A stretch of 61,912 bases of DNA from CANGYM01 sp044372405. Its GTDB lineage: Bacteria > Pseudomonadota > Alphaproteobacteria > JAJTHO01 > CANGYM01. The notes under the pieces were generated by a model, which saw nothing but the letters and a program-made list of their open reading frames with translations, searched no databases and was not told where the DNA came from. Shown one piece after another: positions 57,131 to 61,912 of the stretch. The first letter of the stretch is position 1; the number at the start of each line of letters is the position of its first letter. The stretch spans positions 1 to 61,912 of the forward strand of contig JBILRW010000006.1 in NCBI GenBank assembly GCA_044372405.1. Reading direction: 5' to 3'. Both the position numbers and the translations under genes were made by a program.

Positions 57131-58270
57131 TCATCCAAACAAAATTTTTCTAACAGAATGCCGTACTTCCGCATCCAATGCAAGGACATCCTGAAGCGTT
57201 GTGACCGAGCCGTCTTGGTACTCCTGCAACGCTCGTTCCACCACGGTGGAAATCCCCAAAAACCGGAGGCTCCCCTGCAAAAACGCCGCCACCGCGCATT
57301 CGTTCGCCGCATTAAACACGATGCAGGCCCCCTGCCCTTTTCGATAGGCCGCCCGCGCCAGGGTGATGGCCGGAAAACGGACATGATCAATGGGCTCAAA
57401 AGTCAAACTGAGATGATTTTCAAATGACAACGCCGGCAAAACATCCCGCTGTTCATCAAACAAAACATCCCGCAAGGGATACCGCATATCCGCCGGGGCC
57501 AGATGGGCCAATGTCCCCCCATTTTTACAACTCACCAATCCATGAATCAGAGATTCCGGATGAATCACCGCCGCTACACGGGATTCATCCATATCAAACA
57601 AGACGCAAGCCTCGATCAACTCCAACCCCTTATTCATCAACGTGGCGGAATCAATGGAAATTTTCTTGCCCATGGACCAGGTGGGATGGCGCAGGGCCTC
57701 TTCGGGCGTCACATCCCGCAAATCCTGGCGATTACGAAACGGCCCGCCAGAGGCCGTTAAAACAATGGTTTTCACCTGATCCGCCGGCACACCGCGGAGC
57801 AAACACGATAACGCGTGATGTTCCGAATCCACCGGCGCAATGCGGGTGCCCAAACGCGCCGCGGCCCCCATGATGAACGATCCGGCGCAAACAAGGGACT
57901 CTTTATTAGCAATCCCCACGACACGGGCATGATGACAGGCGGTATAGGTGGGCATCAGGCCCGCCGACCCCGAAATGGCGGCGATAACAACGTCCACAGG
58001 CTCTGTGCAAACCTGGAGCACAGCATCAGGCCCCGCCATGGCCTGAATTGGGGTTCCTGCCAAAGCGCGTTTTAAATCATCATAGCATGAAGGATCCGCC
58101 AAAACGGCATACTTTGCCCCAAAACGCAGGGCATCCCGGGCCAGGCCATCAACATTGCTGTCCGCAACCAGGGCGTAAACGTCAAAATCTTCCGGGTAAT
58201 CCGCGATCAACCCCAGGGCCGTTTGCCCCACAGATCCCGTGGATCCCAAGATCGTTACACGCTTTTCCAT
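57131..58270 (-). CDS. dxr: 1-deoxy-D-xylulose-5-phosphate reductoisomerase Dxr
   Basis: The second MEP-pathway enzyme, converting DXP to MEP with NADPH. The 379-aa protein has the nucleotide loop TILGSTGSVGQTALGLI, IANKESLVCAG, the metal-site APVDSEHHALSCLL, and LTASGGPFRN. It comes 12 nt after cdsA. It acts with dxs at 7-9 kb, and the products feed uppS in the same operon. Confidence 0.96.
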   Translation of the reverse strand: MEKRVTILGSTGSVGQTALGLIADYPEDFDVYALVADSNVDGLARDALRFGAKYAVLADPSCYDDLKRALAGTPIQAMAGPDAVLQVCTEPVDVVIAAISGSAGLMPTYTACHHARVVGIANKESLVCAGSFIMGAAARLGTRIAPVDSEHHALSCLLRGVPADQVKTIVLTASGGPFRNRQDLRDVTPEEALRHPTWSMGKKISIDSATLMNKGLELIEACVLFDMDESRVAAVIHPESLIHGLVSCKNGGTLAHLAPADMRYPLRDVLFDEQRDVLPALSFENHLSLTFEPIDHVRFPAITLARAAYRKGQGACIVFNAANECAVAAFLQGSLRFLGISTVVERALQEYQDGSVTTLQDVLALDAEVRHSVRKILFG

Positions 58271-58282
58271 GCCCTGTCCTCT

Positions 58283-58888
58283 TTAAAAAATTACAGAAAA
58301 CAGCCAGGCCACCGGCGCCGCCAGAATAAACCCATCCACCCGGTCCATGACCCCGCCGTGACCCTTCAGCAAGGTCCCGGTGTCCTTAACCCCCAAGTGG
58401 CGTTTCAGTTTCGATTCCATCAAATCCCCCATTTGGGACAACACCGCCAGAATAAACAAGAACGTAAAGAAAAACAAAGGCGGAAGCCCCAAAACCATCA
58501 ACCCCACCATTACCAAAAGGGGCGCCAGGAAAACAGCCCCCCAAAAGCCCTCCCACGTTTTCCCCGGACTGATGCTGGGGGCCAATTTACGGTGGCCAAA
58601 CCGACGACCCAAGAGATACGCCAACGTATCCGTCAAGGCCACCAAAACAATCAGCACCAATCCCAGGTCATCCCCCAATCCCCAAAAACTGATAACGGGA
58701 ATCACAAAAAACACCACCGGAACCGTGATGCGCAACCACGGGGCGCATCGTGGGTTTTTGGATAACGGCCACCACTCCGCCAAGGCCAAAACGCACACCA
58801 AGAGCGGCAGCAGAAAAAAAAGACCCAAACCATAGGCCAACGCCACAACACCGATTAACACCAAGGCCACCAACAGACGATCCTTCAT
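58283..58888 (-). CDS. cdsA: phosphatidate cytidylyltransferase CdsA
   Basis: An integral membrane enzyme that makes CDP-diacylglycerol from the phosphatidic acid produced by PlsC. The C-terminal signature MESKLKRHLGVKDTGTLLKG, then HGGVMDRVDGF, is intact. At 201 aa it is shorter than the common ~270 aa, lacking N-terminal membrane segments, yet it overlaps the uppS stop by 4 nt as in a normal operon. It may be a compact version. Confidence 0.92.
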   Translation of the reverse strand: MKDRLLVALVLIGVVALAYGLGLFFLLPLLVCVLALAEWWPLSKNPRCAPWLRITVPVVFFVIPVISFWGLGDDLGLVLIVLVALTDTLAYLLGRRFGHRKLAPSISPGKTWEGFWGAVFLAPLLVMVGLMVLGLPPLFFFTFLFILAVLSQMGDLMESKLKRHLGVKDTGTLLKGHGGVMDRVDGFILAAPVAWLFSVIF

Positions 58889-59589
58889 TCGGCGACCTCC
58901 GCTAAAGCCTCAACACGGCCATACCGACGCTGGCGACGGGCGAAGGTGGCCAGGGCCTCCCGAAAATGATCCGCCGAAAAATCCGGCCAAAACACATCCA
59001 TAAAAATCAATTCGCTATAGGCCGCCTGCCACAGCAGAAAATTACTCAACCGATATTCTCCCCCCGTCCGTAAGATAATATCCGGATCGGGAAGGTTTTT
59101 TGTATATAAATGCTGCGCAAAAAAATCATCGTTTGTTGCAGCATTTTCACCCGTGGCCAGCATCGCATTCAGCGCCTGAAGGATCTCTTGCCGTCCGCCA
59201 TAACTGAGCGCCAGGGTCAGGGTTAGACGGCTCTCACTGGCTGTGGCCGCCAGGGACTCACGTAGCGATTGCTGCACTGCAGCAGAAAATTTATGGGTGG
59301 CGCCGATGACATTCAAACGAACGCCGTTTTGTTTCATCCAGTCTGTTTCGTTTTTCAGGGCCCCCACCAACAGAGCCATCAGGGCCTCGACTTCTTCCGG
59401 GGGGCGCTGCCAGTTTTCCTCTGAAAAGGAATAAAGCGTCAGGTAGGGTATGCCCTCCTCCCCCGCGCAGGTCACAGCCCGCCGAACAGCGTCCTGGCCG
59501 GCGCGATGCCCTTCACTGCGGGGTAAATCCTGGGCCTGGGCCCACCGGCCATTGCCATCCATAATGATGGCGACATGACGGGGCTTCAC
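58885..59589 (-). CDS. uppS: undecaprenyl diphosphate synthase UppS
   Basis: A cis-prenyltransferase that makes the lipid carrier for peptidoglycan. The 234-aa protein has HVAIIMDGNGRWAQ with the catalytic Asp, LTLYSFSEENWQRP and DIILRTGGEYRLSNFLLWQ. The start codon is GTG and overlaps the glutaminase stop by 4 nt (GTGA), so its translation should depend on that gene. In other proteobacteria frr or pyrH stands in this place. Confidence 0.95.
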   Translation of the reverse strand: MKPRHVAIIMDGNGRWAQAQDLPRSEGHRAGQDAVRRAVTCAGEEGIPYLTLYSFSEENWQRPPEEVEALMALLVGALKNETDWMKQNGVRLNVIGATHKFSAAVQQSLRESLAATASESRLTLTLALSYGGRQEILQALNAMLATGENAATNDDFFAQHLYTKNLPDPDIILRTGGEYRLSNFLLWQAAYSELIFMDVFWPDFSADHFREALATFARRQRRYGRVEALAEVAE

Positions 59590-61127
59590 AGGGTAATTCC
59601 TGAAGATGCGGCCTCATCCTGGGGCGTGCGACCAAAACGATCCCGCACCCCTGTTTCTGCCCCCAGATGACAAAGATAGGTGGCGACCTCTTGCCGTCCC
59701 TCCGCCGCCGCCAGATGCAGCGGCGTGCGCCCGTCGTAATCAGAGGCCTGATGCGAGGCCCCCCGGGCAATCAACCGTTTAACCTCATCCAAATCCCCCT
59801 GACTGCTGGCCAAAATCAGGGATAATGCCAGATGCCGACTTTCCTGGTGACGCGGCAAACGGGGATCTTTTTTTCCCGATGTTTGACCCGCCCCATCAAA
59901 ATTATGAAAATTATAGAGGGACACCAATTTTTCACAAAACGCCACGCCGCGCACGCTGTTGCCCAGCGCATCCAGCCGGGGCGACCAGACCGTGATCCCC
60001 ATCACCCCCGGAATCACCAGCATAATCACGCCAGAAATCCCCGATTTTGCGGGCAAGCCCACGCTAAAGGCAAACTCGCCCGAAAAATTATACATCCCGC
60101 AGGACAGCATCAGGGAGAGGCCGTGCTTCACCGACGATGGGGAAAGCACCCGATCCCCCGTCATGGGACACACACCCGCGTTGGCAAACGTCGCTGCCAG
60201 CGTGGCCATGTTTTTTGTTGTCACCTCAATGGAACAACACTGAAAATACAGATCCAGGGTTTGGTGAATGTCGGTCCCCTTGGGAAAGGCCCCCACTTCC
60301 TTCATAAAATATGCCAGCGCGAAATTGCGATCTGCTGTCTCTTTTTCTGAGTGATAAACCGAGCTGTTAAACCCTGGTCGAACACCCCCGCACAGCCGCT
60401 GCCACACCGATAAAATCGCATCAAAACGATCCGCCAGCGGCTGATTGGGATGAATCAGGGACGCGCACACCATGGATCCGGCATTGATCATGGGGTTGTG
60501 GGGCAGGTTTTTACGATTCAGCGTAATGGCATTAAAATTCTGTCCGCTGGGTTCCCGGCCCACATGGGCGTGGACTTTGTCTTCGCCAACCTTTTCCAGG
60601 GCAATACAATACGTAATGGGCTTGCACGTGGATTGAACGCAAAATCCCACATCGGTATCCCCGATATCAAAGGTCTGCCCATCCACCGTACACACACTAA
60701 TGCCCAGATATTTGGGATCCACCCGAGCCAACTGAGGGATATAACGGGCCACATCCCCCGTTTCCATGGGCAAAATATCCTGATAAATCTGGGTTAGGCT
60801 CTGGGTAAACGCCGAAAAATCCGGAATCACAAACCCGCCCTGGGCCGCCCGCTGCAGCAGATAAACGTGATGCGCTGCCAGAGATTGAAAGGTTTCAAAA
60901 TCGATGGGTTCTTTCGCGGTATAGCCCTCCAGAGCCTCAATCAAATCCTGAATACGGGCATCTTTTTTGTGAATCCCGTTTTGGGATAAAATGGTCAAAA
61001 TATCGCCCTTGGTGGTATAGGGCTCGCCCGTGGGGCTAAAGGCCAAAAACAACCGATACAAATCACTCAGCGGCACGGACTTTGGCGGCACGGATTTTGG
61101 TTGCGGGGCGGGGCTGCCTGGGGCCAT
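59586..61127 (-). CDS. glsA: eukaryote-like glutaminase with EF-hand-like and ankyrin regions
   Basis: A 513-aa glutaminase (glutamine to glutamate and ammonia) with the whole layout of animal kidney-type enzymes. An N-terminal helical EF-hand-like region comes first, then a segment FVIPDFSAFTQSLTQIYQDI, and the serine-dependent core with QSTCKP (catalytic Ser and Lys), GREPSGQNFN and PHNPMINAGSM. The C-terminal CGMYNFSGEFAFSVGLPAKSG follows, then about 75 residues of ankyrin repeats (DYDGRTPLHLAAAEGRQEV). GAGAGAG supports the start; an ATG at 61163 is an alternative. It heads the uppS operon. Confidence 0.9.
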   Translation of the reverse strand: MAPGSPAPQPKSVPPKSVPLSDLYRLFLAFSPTGEPYTTKGDILTILSQNGIHKKDARIQDLIEALEGYTAKEPIDFETFQSLAAHHVYLLQRAAQGGFVIPDFSAFTQSLTQIYQDILPMETGDVARYIPQLARVDPKYLGISVCTVDGQTFDIGDTDVGFCVQSTCKPITYCIALEKVGEDKVHAHVGREPSGQNFNAITLNRKNLPHNPMINAGSMVCASLIHPNQPLADRFDAILSVWQRLCGGVRPGFNSSVYHSEKETADRNFALAYFMKEVGAFPKGTDIHQTLDLYFQCCSIEVTTKNMATLAATFANAGVCPMTGDRVLSPSSVKHGLSLMLSCGMYNFSGEFAFSVGLPAKSGISGVIMLVIPGVMGITVWSPRLDALGNSVRGVAFCEKLVSLYNFHNFDGAGQTSGKKDPRLPRHQESRHLALSLILASSQGDLDEVKRLIARGASHQASDYDGRTPLHLAAAEGRQEVATYLCHLGAETGVRDRFGRTPQDEAASSGITL

Positions 61128-61254
61128 GATTCTCTCTCTTTCACAAAGATCTCTTTGATTCATAGGGGAGGATCGGGCTGGGCGCAAGGTCCTAAAATGA
61201 TTGGGGAGGGTCATCTTTCATACACAACCACCAGGTCAAACGCCACCGCATACA

Positions 61255-61455
61255 TTAAACGGCATCAGGATCATCATTCAAATGCGCCCAACGATACTCG
61301 GTTTTTTCACCCGTTTCCACCATCGTAATTTCAATTAACCAATCGTTTCGCCCCAAGGGACGCAAAACAGGTCCTACTTGATATTTGGGGCCCAAAGGAC
61401 CAAAACTTTTAATTTTCCCAACGGGAACAACAGGGAGCGATGCTGTCATTTGCAT
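61255..61455 (-). CDS. DUF5397 protein
   Basis: A 66-aa small protein matching the DUF5397 pattern (SFGPLGPKYQVGPVLRPL, with EKTEYRWAHLNDDP at the end). The family has no confirmed function; it is sometimes near toxin genes. AGGAG lies about 8 nt before the start. It is upstream of the glutaminase gene on the same strand, 127 nt apart, with its own ribosome binding site. Confidence 0.65.
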   Translation of the reverse strand: MQMTASLPVVPVGKIKSFGPLGPKYQVGPVLRPLGRNDWLIEITMVETGEKTEYRWAHLNDDPDAV

Positions 61456-61593
61456 GATTGAATCTCCTTAATGACTCAAATCATGACTTTTTTTCCTGAA
61501 ATTGTCAAGGGTGGACTCACGCAACTGGACTCACGCAACACCAAAAAACCCCTTGCCCTACCCCCCCATACCCCCTTAAATGAGGAGGATATT

Positions 61594-61635
61594 GTGTCGC
61601 ATCGCCAGAGTTTCTTATGCCCAAAAGTCCCCTGA
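61594..61635 (+). CDS. possible 13-aa leader peptide before uvrA
   Basis: A GTG start with a strong AGGAGG 5 nt upstream opens a 13-codon frame that stops inside uvrA (TGA at 61633-61635). The uvrA ATG at 61617 itself has no ribosome binding site within 20 nt, so the leader could couple its translation. This is inferred from spacing only. Confidence 0.35.
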   Translation: MSHRQSFLCPKVP

Positions 61636-61912
61636 AAGCTGTCCCCCAAAGCGACGTAGCCCCTGCCCGCCCCGTGTCCAGCAACACCACGCTATCCATT
61701 CGCGGCGCGCGGGAGCACAACCTGAAAAACATTGACGTCGACATTCCCAAAAATCAATTGACGGTGATTACCGGCGTTTCGGGGTCGGGAAAATCCTCCC
61801 TGGCGTTTGATACGATTTATGCTGAGGGACAGCGGCGGTATGTGGAAAGCCTGTCGTCCTACGCCCGTCAATTTTTGCAGCTGATGGAAAAGCCCGATGT
61901 GGACCACATCGA
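61617..61912 (+). CDS. uvrA: UvrA, excinuclease ABC subunit A (5' end)
   Basis: The window contains the first 98 codons of the DNA damage sensor of nucleotide excision repair. After a variable leader, the first ATPase domain begins LSIRGAREHNLKNIDVDIPK. It has the Walker A GVSGSGKSSLAF and AEGQRRYVESLSSYARQFL, characteristic of UvrA. The gene runs off the end of the window. The start was chosen from family position, as no ribosome binding site is adjacent. Confidence 0.93.
   Translation, partial: MPKSPLKAVPQSDVAPARPVSSNTTLSIRGAREHNLKNIDVDIPKNQLTVITGVSGSGKSSLAFDTIYAEGQRRYVESLSSYARQFLQLMEKPDVDHI

Overview
The window looks like chromosome from an alphaproteobacterium, probably one with a reduced, host-associated genome (Holosporales- or Rickettsiales-like). 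I cannot place it to genus. The alphaproteobacterial signs are a full-length CtrA cell-cycle regulator, the SucC/SucD, RpoB and MurE types, and the uppS-cdsA-dxr-rseP-bamA order. The signs of reduction or host association are broken-up gene clusters (rpoB without rpoC, a lone argB, an ftsI-murE-murF trio without the rest of dcw), several decayed toxin-antitoxin modules, a possible histidine-gene remnant, palindromic repeats inside coding sequence, and an animal-type glutaminase with an ankyrin tail. Most of the window is ordinary housekeeping DNA. The accessory material is concentrated at about 28-40 kb, with a smaller patch at 52-53.6 kb.

Layout. 0.3-6.9 kb: sucCD, an EF-hand lipoprotein, ChaC-like cyclotransferase, DEAD-box-type helicase, cold-shock protein, panC. 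7-9.7 kb: dxs and a DUF433/DUF5615 toxin-antitoxin pair. 9.8-14.2 kb: ftsI-murE-murF. 14.2-22 kb: methyltransferase, dnaN-folC, a YejA-like/HisN-like/YggT cluster, panB-plsC. 22.1-28 kb: a small membrane protein behind a (TA)n promoter candidate, then rplJ-rplL-rpoB. 28-40.7 kb: an Abi_C operon invaded in frame by a small transposon-like repeat, argB, gpmA, a ruined HEPN/MNT module, tRNA-Ser, DUF6398 protein, RelE/HTH pair, ychF, a his-like remnant, orphan ParD, a HELTH metallopeptidase-like protein, trxB with two paired small membrane proteins, a glycosyltransferase and a repeat-containing protein of unknown function. 40.8-48.1 kb: folD-serB, ctrA, coaD, hpf with a degenerate PtsN-like protein, a CinA-type domain protein, folB-folP. 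48-52 kb: skp, a degenerate EAL protein, a cluster of DnaA boxes, pth, prs-rplY. 52.2-53.6 kb: a zeta-toxin-like kinase with a partner. 53.6-61.5 kb: the bamA-rseP-dxr-cdsA-uppS operon, headed by the glutaminase, then a DUF5397 protein. The window ends inside uvrA.

How the genes fit together. MurE (meso-diaminopimelate type), MurF, FtsI, Dxs, Dxr, UppS, BamA, Skp, RseP, CdsA and PlsC indicate a normal diderm envelope with its own peptidoglycan and MEP-pathway isoprenoids. FolB, FolP, FolC and FolD indicate folate synthesis. PanB, PanC and CoaD indicate pantothenate and CoA synthesis. CtrA, with a perfect CtrA-type box in front of the next unknown gene, points to caulobacter-style cell-cycle control.

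Most worth following up: (1) a 121-124 bp repeat with 11-13 bp inverted ends in three copies, one adding about 40 codons in frame to the gene upstream of an Abi_C protein; (2) three perfect DnaA boxes in 186 bp at 49.8-49.97 kb; (3) a promoter-like TTGACA followed by about 13 TA units, a possible length-variable promoter; (4) a 16-bp palindrome with TGTGA-N6-TCACA geometry, recurring at gene borders in the accessory region; (5) the full-length eukaryote-like glutaminase overlapping uppS; (6) rpoB separated from rpoC.
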